From Agromyces mariniharenae (GTDB lineage: Bacteria; Actinomycetota; Actinomycetes; Actinomycetales; Microbacteriaceae), in assembly GCF_008122505.1 (NCBI RefSeq), contig NZ_VSSB01000002.1, forward strand, positions 992,001 to 1,056,000: 64,000 bases of DNA, in the 5' to 3' direction. Positions within the stretch are counted from its first letter, which is position 1, and each line of letters begins with the position of its first letter. The position numbers and the translations under genes are program-made. Shown piece after piece: positions 27,591-35,221 of this stretch. The notes beneath the pieces are model-generated. The model had not been told where the DNA came from. It made no database searches and saw nothing but the letters and a program-made list of their open reading frames with translations.

Positions 27591-29087
27591 ATGACGAAGC
27601 CTATCCGCGCGGTCCTCTACGTCCGCATTTCAGCCTCCGACGACGACTCGACCTCGATCGCCCGACAGGAGGCTGACCTCCGCGAGATCGCCGCCCGCGA
27701 GGGTTGGGACGTTATCGAGCCGCCTCTCGTCGACGACGGGATCTCGGGCCGGAAGGCCCGCGCGAACGCCACCGAAGCGCTCCGGATGATCGCCGACGGC
27801 GAGGCCGACGTCCTGGCGGTGTGGAAGTTCGATCGCTGGACGCGACAGGGCCTCTCCGCTGTCGGCGTCCTCGCCGACACTCTGAAGGACGCCCCCGGAT
27901 CGCTCTTCGTCTCCCTTCGCGACGGCCTCCGCTCCGATCAGCCCGCCTTCGGGATCATCGCCTCGGTCCTCGCAGAGGTCGCGAAGATGGAGGCCGAGAA
28001 CACGTCCGCCCGCGTGCGGAGCTCGATCTCTCACCTGAAGACAGTCGGCCGCTTTCATGGCGGCGTCGTCCCCTTCGGTTACGACGCGATCCCCAACCCC
28101 GACGGACCGGGCCGCGTGCTCGTCCTGAACGCGGCGGAGGCCGCGATCGTCCGCGAGATCGCCGAGCGTCTCTGTCGTGGTGAGTCGACGACGAAGCTCG
28201 CGCTCGACCTCACGGCTCGCGGCGTGCCGACCGTCCGTAGCGACTACCGCCGCGCCCTGAAGACCGGGCGACCCGCGGAGGGCCTCGACCGCGGCCACTG
28301 GCTCGGCGGGACGATCCAGAAGACGTGGACGTCGGCTCACCTTCTCGGCTACGTGCTCCACCGCGGCGAATACGTCCGCGGCGAGGACGGCCTCCGCCTC
28401 CGAGTCTGGCCCGCCGTGATCGACTTCGAGACTCGCGAGCGAGTCCTCGCCCGTCTGCGGAATCCGGGCACGACCGAGGGGAAGCGGTCCCGCCGCAAGC
28501 GGGCGGCGCGCCTCCTCTCGGGCCTCGCCTTCTGCGCGGGCTGCGGCGCGCGAATGCACATCGGCATGTCGAGGGGCGTCCCGATGTACGCCTGCCCGAA
28601 TGATCTCGACCGGCGCTGCGAGCGTCCGCGCATGACCGCCGCGAATGCCGAGCGGATCGTCGTCGAGCGCTTCCTCGCGATCGTCGGATCTCACCCCGAG
28701 CTGGAGATCGTCCAGCTCGTCGGCGACCCCGGCGTCTCCGAGGAGCTCGCCGAGATCGAGGCGGGCCTCCGAGAGGCTTCGACCGAGCTCCTCCGGGATG
28801 ATGCCGACTCTGCCGCGCTCTTCGCTCGCATCGGGGCTCTGAAGGCTCGTCGTGCCGAGCTCAGCTCGGCGTCGGCCGAGATCCGGGAGGTCGGACGGCC
28901 GACCGGCCGAACCTACGCGGAGGCATGGGACGCCGCCGAGCTCGACGAGCGTCGCCGTCTCCTCGGCTCGGCGATGGATCACGTCGCGATCCGCAAGCTC
29001 CGCCCGGAGGAGCCTCGGAAGGGCCTCCACCGCGACCGCGTCGCGATCGTCTGGGCTGACGAGCTCGCGGAGGTCGAAGCCGCCTGA
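27591..29087 (+). CDS. large serine integrase
   Basis: Site-specific serine recombinase, 498 aa. Catalytic N-terminal resolvase domain: VLYVRISASDDDSTSIARQE (Ser near residue 20) and VWKFDRWTRQG. Then a recombinase domain (FHGGVVPFGYD, the block around WTSAHLLGYVLHRGEY), a zinc ribbon with CAGCG and, later, two further cysteines (CPN, RRCERP), and a coiled coil near residues 380-430. Starts 70 bases inside the left border with AAGGGA as ribosome site. It most probably catalyses integration into lepA. A degenerate hairpin-array unit (27545) lies in its leader. Confidence 0.95.
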   Translation: MTKPIRAVLYVRISASDDDSTSIARQEADLREIAAREGWDVIEPPLVDDGISGRKARANATEALRMIADGEADVLAVWKFDRWTRQGLSAVGVLADTLKDAPGSLFVSLRDGLRSDQPAFGIIASVLAEVAKMEAENTSARVRSSISHLKTVGRFHGGVVPFGYDAIPNPDGPGRVLVLNAAEAAIVREIAERLCRGESTTKLALDLTARGVPTVRSDYRRALKTGRPAEGLDRGHWLGGTIQKTWTSAHLLGYVLHRGEYVRGEDGLRLRVWPAVIDFETRERVLARLRNPGTTEGKRSRRKRAARLLSGLAFCAGCGARMHIGMSRGVPMYACPNDLDRRCERPRMTAANAERIVVERFLAIVGSHPELEIVQLVGDPGVSEELAEIEAGLREASTELLRDDADSAALFARIGALKARRAELSSASAEIREVGRPTGRTYAEAWDAAELDERRRLLGSAMDHVAIRKLRPEEPRKGLHRDRVAIVWADELAEVEAA

Positions 29088-29163
29088 CGCCTCCCCCCGA
29101 AGGTCGCTCCAGCCGCGTTTGCACGACGCGCCGGGGCGGCCTTCGGCGTGTGTAAACACCGCT

Positions 29164-29423
29164 GGCCCTCTTCTACTTCGAGGGCCCGTGACGGGCGTAC
29201 CGGCGAGCTGGCCCTCTTCTCTTTCGAGGGCCGTGACGCCCTGCAACACTCCCGGCCCTCTTCTATCTCGTGGCCCCTCGCCGTTCGGCGTAACCCTGGC
29301 CCTCTACTCTTTCGAGGGCCCGTGACGTGTGTCCCACCTTCCCGGCCCTCTCTTCTTTCGTGGGGTTGTGACGAAGTCTGAGCAGCCGAGGCCCTCCCGG
29401 CCCTCTACTATCTCGACCCCTCT
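29164..29423. repeat. array of six small hairpin repeats
   Basis: Six copies of GGCCCTC-N9-GAGGGCC, or decayed versions, start at 29164, 29210, 29254, 29298, 29344 and 29399, mostly at 44-46 base intervals. The nine-base loop is pyrimidine-rich (TTCTACTTC, TTCTCTTTC, TTCTATCTC). Most are followed by GTGACG. The first, second and fourth keep a perfect 7-base stem; the others have lost the right arm. A seventh degenerate copy lies at 27545 ahead of the integrase. The unit lies between the integrase and capsid genes; function unknown (iteron, structured RNA or binding-site array). Confidence 0.85.
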
Positions 29424-29976
29424 CTCGCGCCTCTCCGGCGCACCCCTGACCCCCGAGCCGCCCCGTTCCTGCGCGAGCGCCTCGGCCCGCGGCGATGACG
29501 CTGCACCGCGAGCCGCCCGGTCGTCCTTTCTCGGGCACGCTCGCACCCCCGCGAGCTCGGCTGATTATCGGCGGCCGATCTCGCGCCCGCGACGCCTCCG
29601 GGTTGGTTCCCCGGCGCGTCGCGCGGCGATCCTCCGTATGGCTTCCGGAGGCTCTCGCCGAACGGCGGCCCTCCCGTCTGCGCTCCTGTCGCGATGGAGG
29701 GGGTCGCCTCCTTCAGCTTCCGGACGGGCGTCCCCTGCGCCCGGTCCTACCCCTTCTTGCGCCGTGAGTCGCGAGGGGATCCCGTCCGGTCGGCGCTCCC
29801 GCGCCACCCCTTCGGCGACGCCGAGCTCGTCCGCGTGCAGGCCACGCGACGCGGCTCGATCGCGCCACCCCTACCCCTTCGGACTCCGGCCGCCGAGCAG
29901 GCCTCGACGGATCCAGCGTCCCGCGAAGCCGCGAGGGGCTCCTTCCCAACCCAACCCCTAACCCAAGGAGCAACCC
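29424..29976. other. non-coding stretch before the capsid gene
   Basis: About 550 bases in which I see no convincing gene on either strand. Open frames exist but are Arg/Pro/Ser-rich and lack ribosome sites. CCCCTTC occurs repeatedly (near 29752, 29810, 29875) and CGCGAGGGG twice (near 29770, 29930). Directly before the capsid start there is an AACCC-rich run and AAGGAG at the correct distance. Possibly a long leader or packaging/replication region. Confidence 0.5.
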
Positions 29977-30867
29977 ATGCCCAACAACATCCTTACTGCC
30001 GATCAGGTCGCCGAGATCGGCGCGAAGCTCGTCGGCGGCGACCTCGGAATCTCGAAGCTCTTCAGCCGGGACGTCGAAGCCGACTTCGGCGGCGGCACCG
30101 GCGACACGATCCGCGTCCGCATCCCCGGCGCTGTCCCGTCGCGTGAGCGCGCCGCGAACGACGTCAGCACGGCCCTCGCGGTCGACACGATCTCGGAGCA
30201 GAGCGTCCCGGTCACCCTCGACACGCTCGCCTACTCGAACGTCGCGCTCTCCGTGGCAGACACCGAGCTGAACATGATGGACTTCGGCAAGCAGGTGATC
30301 TACCCGCAGACCCGCGCGATCACTCGTAAGGTCGAGTCGGAGGCCGCCGCCGCGCTGGTCGCGACCCCGGCGACCGCCCTCACCTACGCCAGCGCGACTC
30401 CGGCGAAGCTCTTCACCGCGATCCGGAAGACCCTCCGCGACCGTGGCGTCGACGCCGAGTCGAAGATCGTCGCGGTCGTCGGTAGCTCGGTGTACGCGGA
30501 CCTCCTCGACGGCCCGGCGGGTACGTGGGACGCGACCGGCTCGACCGTCCGCGGGATCGAGATCCACGAGTCGAGCCGCATCGCGGCCGATAACGTGATC
30601 GCCTTCACCCGCGAGGCCTTCTCCCTCGTGGTCCGCGCTCCCGAGCCCCCGGCGGGCGCGCCCTACGCGGCATCGATCCGCGCCGAGGGTGACTCGCCCT
30701 TCGCGCTGACGCACATTCAGGCCTTCGACGTCGCGACCGGCTCCGACCGCTCGATCGTCGAGGCGCTCGTCGCCGTCGTCCCGATGCCTCAGGCGAAGGA
30801 CAACGAAGACGGAACCGTGACCCTCGTCCCGCATGGCAACGCTGTGCGCGTGGACACCGCGGCCTAG
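29977..30867 (+). CDS. P22-type phage major capsid protein
   Basis: 296 aa. Similar in layout to the P22 coat family: the N-terminus MPNNILTADQVAEIGAKLVG, GDTIRVRIPG, TISEQSVPVTLDTLAYSNVA with MMDFGKQVIYPQTRAITRKV, then a helical dimer of the HK97 fold and a long C-terminal beta part. Ribosome site AAGGAG seven bases upstream. No scaffold, portal or protease gene follows, so it is either the sole structural protein or relies on a helper phage. The family assignment is by remembered motif pattern, not by search. It is the clearest viral hallmark in the island. Confidence 0.85.
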   Translation: MPNNILTADQVAEIGAKLVGGDLGISKLFSRDVEADFGGGTGDTIRVRIPGAVPSRERAANDVSTALAVDTISEQSVPVTLDTLAYSNVALSVADTELNMMDFGKQVIYPQTRAITRKVESEAAAALVATPATALTYASATPAKLFTAIRKTLRDRGVDAESKIVAVVGSSVYADLLDGPAGTWDATGSTVRGIEIHESSRIAADNVIAFTREAFSLVVRAPEPPAGAPYAASIRAEGDSPFALTHIQAFDVATGSDRSIVEALVAVVPMPQAKDNEDGTVTLVPHGNAVRVDTAA

Positions 30868-30971
30868 GCCTAACGGCCCTCTCGGCGGGTCGCCCCTCTT
30901 CCCTCTCGGGCGGAGCGGGCGGCCCGCCTCTCTCTGTCCCTCTCCCCGTGACGTTTCTCTAGGAGGCCCTC

Positions 30972-31136
30972 ATGCCCGCGCCCGTCGTGATCTCCTGCGG
31001 CTTCTGCCGCTTCCCGTTCACCGCCGCGAACGCCTACGCCGTCGCCTGCGGCGCTACGTGCCGCCGACGCCTCTTCCGCGCCCGCGAGCGCGCCGCCCGC
31101 CTCGCTCTCGCGGCGGCCTTCTTCGACCGCGTGTAA
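30972..31136 (+). CDS. 54-aa zinc-ribbon-like protein
   Basis: Short frame with an excellent ribosome site (AGGAGG five bases upstream). MPAPVVISCGFCRFPFTAAN is followed by AYAVACGATCRRRLFRARER and a basic/alanine helix ending FFDRV. Four cysteines as CGFC and CGATC suggest one zinc knuckle. Follows the capsid gene by 104 bases containing a GTGACG motif. Its stop codon lies in the start of the 180-base direct repeat. No named family; possible small regulator or capsid-associated protein (guess). Confidence 0.7.
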   Translation: MPAPVVISCGFCRFPFTAANAYAVACGATCRRRLFRARERAARLALAAAFFDRV

Positions 31137-31310
31137 ACGCCCTGGCCTCCCTCGGAGTGACGAACGGTGACGATCGGTGACGGAACCGTCACCGCCCAAC
31201 TTCCGCGTCATTCCGGGCCTCGCGGCCTCTCGGCGGCCCAGCAGTGACGAAACGCCACGAATCCCCTTAGTAGCCCTAGATGGGTCTTCTCAGTGGTCTA
31301 GTCGCGTGCC
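31131..31310. repeat. long direct repeat, copy A
   Basis: 180 bases beginning GTGTAAACGCCCTGGCC and ending GTCTAGTCGCGTGCC. About 88 percent identical by eye to copy B (35405-35584). It contains two direct GGTGACG motifs and the palindrome CGGTGACGG-AA-CCGTCACCG. The first 17 bases also resemble the head of the hairpin array (29150, GTGTAAACACC). A non-coding control or replication region is likely. Confidence 0.85.
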
Positions 31311-31389
31311 GGCTCGGGCCCGCCGCCCCCTAAATCTCCGACGGCCTCGCGTCGTCGGCTCCCTCGCGCCGGGATTGATCCCCCGCGCG

Positions 31390-31461
31390 CGTCTGTGTGG
31401 ATGGGAGGCCCCGTCACGCTTCAGCGTGGCGGGGTTCACCGCACAGACGACACCCCATCCC
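31390..31461 (+). promoter_or_regulatory. structured leader upstream of the HNH-like gene
   Basis: CCCCGTCACGCT (31409-31420) pairs with AGCGTGGCGGGG (31423-31434) around a tiny loop, with one G-U pair. CGTCTGTG (31390-31397) pairs with CACAGACG (31443-31450) around this hairpin. GGATGGG (31399-31405) can pair with CCCATCC (31455-31461), but this would cross the outer stem, so the two are either a pseudoknot or alternative folds. Ends 21 bases before the ATG. Confidence 0.6.
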
Positions 31462-31481
31462 ACACCCCCTCTGGAGCCCTC

Positions 31482-32228
31482 ATGCCCGCAACCTCGCCCA
31501 CCCCCGACCGCGCCGCTCGCGCCCGCGCCCGACGCGCCGCCGACCTCGCCGACCGTGAGGCGGCCACCCTCGACGTTCTGGAGTGGATCCTCCCGGCCTA
31601 CGCCGCCCATAGGATCCGCCGGATCGCCTTCTCGGCGCTCTGGAAGGACCTACAGACGGTCCCCGGCATCCTCGGCCGGGACGGCCTGTATCGCCTCCTG
31701 TCGACTCTCGACGGCGCTCGCCTCGACGGCGACCTGATCGTCCGGATCGCCGATCACGAGCGTACCGCCCGCCGCTCGCTCGTCCTCCGCCGCCGCCTTA
31801 CCGCGTGGGAAGATCAGCGCCCCTACCTCCGGGACTTCCGCTTCCGCGGCGGTCACCCTCCCCGCCCGATCTCGTATCGCGCCGCTCACGCCCGCGTCCG
31901 CGCCGAGCGCGGCCCTGCATCCGCTCAGTGGTGCGACGGCTGCGGCGAGCGGGCCGAAGAGTGGGCCTACACCGGCTCGTCCCTCGACGAGCAGGTCGGC
32001 CCGCCGTACCGCGGCGCGGAGGACTTCGCCCTCTGGAGCCCCTACCCCGCCGACTACGCGCCGATGTGCCGCCGCTGTCATCACGAGCTCGACGCTTCCG
32101 GCGTCCTCTGGGGCGACGCCCCGCTCCCTCCGCGCCGCCCGGTCGGTCCGGTCGTCGACTTCGCCGAGCTCCCCGCTGACGCGCCCGCATGGCTGCGCGC
32201 CATGGCCCCGGAGGCCGCCGACCGATGA
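31482..32228 (+). CDS. HNH-like zinc protein of the island
   Basis: 248 aa. A helical, winged-helix-like N-terminal half (about residues 25-110, VLEWILPAYAAHRIRRIAF to ADHERTARRS) precedes a zinc-site-like C-terminal half: WCDGCGERAEEWAYTGS, then SPYPADYAPMCRRCHHELD. The CxxC/CxxCH arrangement with an upstream Tyr/Asp block is like phage HNH endonucleases, but the catalytic first His is not evident. Start ATG 31482 is set by the alignment of the short A/R-rich start and a GGAG box. It may be a nuclease or replication/regulatory protein. First gene of an overlapping run that continues to 32861. Confidence 0.65.
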   Translation: MPATSPTPDRAARARARRAADLADREAATLDVLEWILPAYAAHRIRRIAFSALWKDLQTVPGILGRDGLYRLLSTLDGARLDGDLIVRIADHERTARRSLVLRRRLTAWEDQRPYLRDFRFRGGHPPRPISYRAAHARVRAERGPASAQWCDGCGERAEEWAYTGSSLDEQVGPPYRGAEDFALWSPYPADYAPMCRRCHHELDASGVLWGDAPLPPRRPVGPVVDFAELPADAPAWLRAMAPEAADR

Positions 32229-32323
32229 CCGAATTCCTCGCCCGCGTCGAGGCGACGCTCGACGCCTACCTCGCCGCCCACCCTCGCCCGTTCCCTCCCG
32301 TTACCGAAAGGCCCGCCCGATGA
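32225..32323 (+). CDS. 32-aa coupled protein
   Basis: Starts ATGA inside the HNH-like stop and ends inside the next start (CGATGA). Sequence begins MTEFLARVEATLDAYLAAHP and continues with proline-rich residues to TERPAR. Coupling on both sides is the main support. A predicted amphipathic helix (residues 2-18) and no known family. Too short for gene callers. Confidence 0.55.
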   Translation: MTEFLARVEATLDAYLAAHPRPFPPVTERPAR

Positions 32324-32637
32324 CTCTCCGCCTGTCCGCCCTCGTGAAGGCTGCTGCCGACGCGCCGACCCTCCCGAGGTCGGTCGACGCGCTCGACGCC
32401 GACACCCGCGCCCGCCTCGACGCCTTCGCTGCCCGTGAGTCCCTCACCATCGACGCCGCCCGAACCGAGCTCCGCGCCGCCGCCCGAGTCGAGGAGGCCG
32501 TCTCGACTTCGCTCCGGCGTCGCCGTCTCGGCCTCGTCGGCGAGCTGTCGATCGAGCCAGAGCTCGACGCCGCGACGGATGCTGTCGTCGCCTCGGTCCT
32601 CGACGCTCGTACCGCCGCGAACGGGGTCCGCGCGTGA
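32320..32637 (+). CDS. hypothetical island protein, 105 aa
   Basis: Overlaps its neighbours on both sides by four bases. Alanine- and arginine-rich, nearly all helical, with repeated acidic/basic heptads (LDADTRARLDAFAARESLTI, LRAAARVEEAVSTSLRRRRL). No cysteine, membrane segment or recognised motif. Coding status rests on the overlap pattern, ribosome site (AAAGG) and codon bias. Role unknown. Confidence 0.6.
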   Translation: MTLRLSALVKAAADAPTLPRSVDALDADTRARLDAFAARESLTIDAARTELRAAARVEEAVSTSLRRRRLGLVGELSIEPELDAATDAVVASVLDARTAANGVRA

Positions 32638-32861
32638 GCAACAACCGCAAGCGCCAGATGCTCCGGACCGCTGGAGCTGACCGCCTCCGCGAGAGCCTCT
32701 CGTCCGGCGTCCCGCCGTCCGCTGACGCTGCCGTCCCGTCGTCCCGAGAGGCCCGTCGGGCCGCCGAGCGGGAAGCCCGCCGGGACGCTCGTCGGGACGC
32801 CGCGTCGTCCGCTGTCCCGTCCCTCGCGGACCTCGCGGCCCGTCTCGACGGCGACCGCTGA
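32634..32861 (+). CDS. hypothetical island protein, 75 aa, basic
   Basis: Starts GTG (GTGA overlap with the previous gene). Begins MSNNRKRQMLRTAGADRLRE and has the highly charged helix SREARRAAEREARRDARRDA, then a short SLADLAARLDGDR tail. Very basic middle and likely coiled coil or nucleic-acid binding. No family recognised. Confidence 0.6.
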   Translation: MSNNRKRQMLRTAGADRLRESLSSGVPPSADAAVPSSREARRAAEREARRDARRDAASSAVPSLADLAARLDGDR

Positions 32862-32909
32862 CCCGTCCCGTCCCGCTGTCCCACCGCCCCACCCCGAAAG
32901 GACCCTCCG

Positions 32910-33422
32910 ATGACCCTCGATCTCTCCGCCGTCCCGCCGTCCCAGCGCGTCCATGTCGGGCGCCGGGCAAAGCAGCTCCTCGCCTATGCTGACCCGCAGA
33001 CCGCGAGGCGTGCGCCCGCGAAGCTCCGACACAACCTGACCCGCGACGCCTTCCTCGGCCTGACCGTCGCTGAGCGCGAGGCCCATATCCGCGCCCGCGT
33101 TCCGGCCATGGCGCTCGCCGAGCTCGCCGAGCGCCGCGACCGCCGCGCCGCCGAGCAGGCCGCCGCCGCAGAGCCGCCCGCCGCGCCTCGCGGCCCTCGG
33201 AAGTTCCGTCCCGGTGCGCTCTTCGCGATCTCCGACGCCTCTGGCGAGTGGGCCCCGATCGCCGTCGTCCGGCGCGAGGAGTCCGCGGCCCACGCTGCGA
33301 AGGCCGAGGCTCGTCGTCGCCGTCGCGCGTGGCTCGCGGAGCGTCGCGCGGCCTGGCCTAAACTCCGAGCTCGTCGACGACCGCCTCTAGCGCCTTCCAC
33401 TCCCGACGGAATGCCCAGATGA
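32910..33422 (+). CDS. hypothetical island protein, 170 aa
   Basis: Ribosome site AAAGGA nine bases upstream of ATG. N-terminal part LDLSAVPPSQRVHVGRRAKQ with RHNLTRDAFLGLTVAEREAH, an Arg/Ala-rich helix, and a short beta-like segment FRPGALFAISDASGEWAPIA followed by a basic Arg-rich tail. It overlaps the convergent 66-aa gene by about 65 bases, so the last part of one of the two frames may be non-native. No family recognised. Confidence 0.6.
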   Translation: MTLDLSAVPPSQRVHVGRRAKQLLAYADPQTARRAPAKLRHNLTRDAFLGLTVAEREAHIRARVPAMALAELAERRDRRAAEQAAAAEPPAAPRGPRKFRPGALFAISDASGEWAPIAVVRREESAAHAAKAEARRRRRAWLAERRAAWPKLRARRRPPLAPSTPDGMPR

Positions 33423-33558
33423 TCGCGACGAGCTCGGGGCCCGGCGCTCCGGCCTCCTGCGCGGCGAGCAGCGTCGCGTAGCAGGCGTGCGCGCTCGACT
33501 CGTGGAGCGTCTCGCCCGGCGCGTCCACGATCGCCCGGCGGATCTCCTCCGGCGTCAT
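33358..33558 (-). CDS. hypothetical island protein, 66 aa
   Basis: ATG 33558 overlaps the upstream 140-aa gene's stop by four bases. MTPEEIRRAIVDAPGETLHE, then SSAHACYATLLAAQEAGAPG and IIWAFRREWKALEAVVDELG. Probably an all-helical small protein. Convergent and overlapping with the 170-aa gene. The longer open frame extending to 33957 lies out of frame within the 140-aa gene and is rejected. Confidence 0.55.
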   Translation of the reverse strand: MTPEEIRRAIVDAPGETLHESSAHACYATLLAAQEAGAPGPELVAIIWAFRREWKALEAVVDELGV

Positions 33559-33977
33559 TTCCTGCCGAGGCCGGGCAGGCCGCCCCTGAGTGCCCGGATG
33601 CTTCGGCGGGGCTTGCGCTTGCCTTTCGCCTTCTGGCCCTCCTTGCACCATCGCCCATCGGCGCGCTGGTGAGCGTAGAGCTCCCCGTCTCCGCTCACGC
33701 CGACGACGAGTCCACACGCGGGGCACGCCTGATGCTCGGCAGGCTTCTTCGGCCGATCCTTCTTCGTCGGCGGAGGTACGGCGGAAGTCTCCTTCGGCGT
33801 CTCGGCCGCCTTCTTCTCGCGCGGCGGCGTGGGGGCCTTGCTCCCGCCGGGAGAGCTCGCCGTCTTCGTGAACGAACAGCGGAGGCCTCCCCGGCCGGTG
33901 TGCTCGTCGACGTAGCCCTCGGCTAGCACCCGGACACGCGCGCCGCACACCGGGCATGCGATGGTGATCGGCGGCAC
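33555..33977 (-). CDS. duplicated zinc-ribbon protein, 140 aa
   Basis: Two copies of a CPxCG module separated by a Lys/Pro-rich linker. First: CPVCGARVRVLAEGYVDEHT with GRGGLRC. Second: CPACGLVVGVSGDGELYAHQ with ADGRWC. Each holds three cysteines and a histidine for one zinc. C-terminus basic with RKPRRS and a Gly/Arg tail. Small zinc proteins of this kind in phages often bind DNA or RNA, but the specific function here is unknown. Operon with the 66-aa gene on the minus strand, which is opposite to the capsid block. Confidence 0.65.
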   Translation of the reverse strand: MPPITIACPVCGARVRVLAEGYVDEHTGRGGLRCSFTKTASSPGGSKAPTPPREKKAAETPKETSAVPPPTKKDRPKKPAEHQACPACGLVVGVSGDGELYAHQRADGRWCKEGQKAKGKRKPRRSIRALRGGLPGLGRK

Positions 33978-33981
33978 CTGA

Positions 33982-34242
33982 TTACCCGTTCTCGATCGCG
34001 ACGAACAGCGCGAGGACAGCTATCGCGGTGCTGATTACAGAGAGCACAGTCCCGACGACCGACAGCCAGAATGAGTTGCGTGCGAGTCGGTTCGCCGCGA
34101 CGGTAGCGCGATCCCGCGAGCGACGGTCGAGCTCGTCGAGGTAGTAGTTCACTCCGACCTGAGTCGACTTCGCTACGTGATCGTGCTCGGCGACGAGCTC
34201 GTCGTCTGTCATTCCGCGGAGTCTCTCGATCGAGTAGCCCAT
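33982..34242 (-). CDS. small membrane protein with C-terminal anchor, 86 aa
   Basis: Begins MGYSIERLRGMTDDELVAEH, with a polar helical part including VNYYLDELDRRSRDRATVAA, then NSFWLSVVGTVLSVISTAIA and VLALFVAI, a hydrophobic segment near residues 58-83, and a short tail ENG. Similar tail-anchored proteins occur in actinobacteria and phages. Start 34242 is preferred because the upstream extension is Arg-rich and out of character; GAGGG lies close to the ATG. Confidence 0.65.
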   Translation of the reverse strand: MGYSIERLRGMTDDELVAEHDHVAKSTQVGVNYYLDELDRRSRDRATVAANRLARNSFWLSVVGTVLSVISTAIAVLALFVAIENG

Positions 34243-34277
34243 TCCCTCACGATATCGGCGGTGTCTGACGCCGGAGG

Positions 34278-34303
34278 GGTGGGGAGGTACCCCCCTCCCC
34301 ACC
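34278..34303 (-). terminator. hairpin after the 253-aa gene
   Basis: GGTGGGGAGG and CCTCCCCACC form a 10-base stem with a TACCCC loop. It lies about 157 bases beyond the stop of the 253-aa gene and before the 86-aa gene, both on the minus strand. The rest of the 217-base interval shows nothing clear. Confidence 0.6.
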
Positions 34304-34459
34304 GCGGCCTTCCCTGTCGGAGAGGCATAGCGCCTTCCAACCGGTACGTATCGCTTCCGTTTGTGGGCGCGTGAGCACAGGCCGCCTCGTCGGCGCTCCG
34401 TCGTGGCCCCAAGCCCGCTGATCGCGCCTCGCACCCGGGTCGATAAAGCGTGCCGGCCT

Positions 34460-35221
34460 CTAGCTGACTTCGGGGATCGGCTCCTTCGGCCCGGTGTAGT
34501 CGTGAAGGTCAGCGGGGGTCGTCACCTTGTGGAAGCGTGCCGCTGACTGCCCGGCGGGCACGAGGCCAACTCGATAACCCCTCTTGGCCACCCCCACCCA
34601 ATCGAAATCCCTGAGCTCGCCCTCCCAGACTTCAACTTTTCGCCACTTCGGCTTCCGCGAGGTCCACACTTCGAGAGTGAAGGTGAGCCGCTGAACGACG
34701 GGCTTTTCCCAACGACTCCAAAACAGAAACCGCTTGTCGATACTGGACTTCGGAAGCACGATGAACGGCGTTCCCGGCCCGCGACGCGCCTCAAGAGACG
34801 GACGGCGCGGCCCCGATCCGAGCTCAGTCTCCGTATCGAGCTCCCAGTTCAGCTCCCAGATCTCGTGCGCGTCCGGAATCGGAAGGCCCGGATAATCAAC
34901 TCTTACCCGAAGCCCCCGAATCACGACCGCCCGCGCACCGGTGTTCGCGATGGTTACCGGGATAGCGAGATCCGGGACGATCCAGCCTGAACCGGATGGT
35001 CCGCCGTCATTTCGAAAGCGGGAAACGGAGAGGCTCGCGATTCCCGGTGCCCAGATCAACTTTCCGCGGGAGAAATGAGTCCGCCACATGGCGATGCCTG
35101 AAATGACCGCGGCGAACACGGCCACTACGAAGGCGGCCACGGCGAGGGGGTCGATTTCGCTCGATCCCCGTTCCCCATCAGCAGGCCGCAGAACGACTGT
35201 CAGCACTTCGTAGAGATACAT
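34460..35221 (-). CDS. membrane-anchored hypothetical protein, 253 aa
   Basis: ATG 35221 with GGGAGG five bases upstream. One hydrophobic segment (LAVAAFVVAVFAAVISGIAM, about residues 26-45), then a beta-rich domain: IVPDLAIPVTIANTGARAVV, IRGLRVRVDY, and later SRWEKPVVQRLTFTLEVWTS, typical of an immunoglobulin-like fold. It has visibly different codon use from host genes (more A/T in the third position). Proteins of this kind are often found in prophage moron or defence loci, but the actual function is unknown. The longer frame to 35476 extends into the direct repeat and is rejected. Confidence 0.7.
   Translation of the reverse strand: MYLYEVLTVVLRPADGERGSSEIDPLAVAAFVVAVFAAVISGIAMWRTHFSRGKLIWAPGIASLSVSRFRNDGGPSGSGWIVPDLAIPVTIANTGARAVVIRGLRVRVDYPGLPIPDAHEIWELNWELDTETELGSGPRRPSLEARRGPGTPFIVLPKSSIDKRFLFWSRWEKPVVQRLTFTLEVWTSRKPKWRKVEVWEGELRDFDWVGVAKRGYRVGLVPAGQSAARFHKVTTPADLHDYTGPKEPIPEVS

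Noticed and set aside
29164..29423. CRISPR-like array (23-base units at 44-46 base steps)
   Set aside because: Units are degenerate, the intervals share sequence (GTGACG) rather than being unique spacers, and there is no cas gene. It is a hairpin repeat array.
29329..29961. Open frame of 210 codons after the hairpin array
   Set aside because: Arg/Pro/Ser-rich composition, begins inside the repeat array, and no ribosome site. Likely an artefact of high GC.
31290..31310. Resemblance of the direct-repeat tail (CTTCTCAGTGGTCTCG in copy B) to the attachment core (CTTCTCGGTCTCG)
   Set aside because: Requires a three-base gap and flanks do not match, so probably coincidence.
31482..32228. Confident call of an HNH endonuclease
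   Set aside because: CxxC and CxxCH are present, but the catalytic His-Asn-His set is not evident. Kept as HNH-like only.
33559..33957. N-terminal extension of the 66-aa island protein
   Set aside because: It runs out of frame through the 140-aa zinc-ribbon gene; the ATG at 33558 overlaps that gene's stop by four bases and is the better start.
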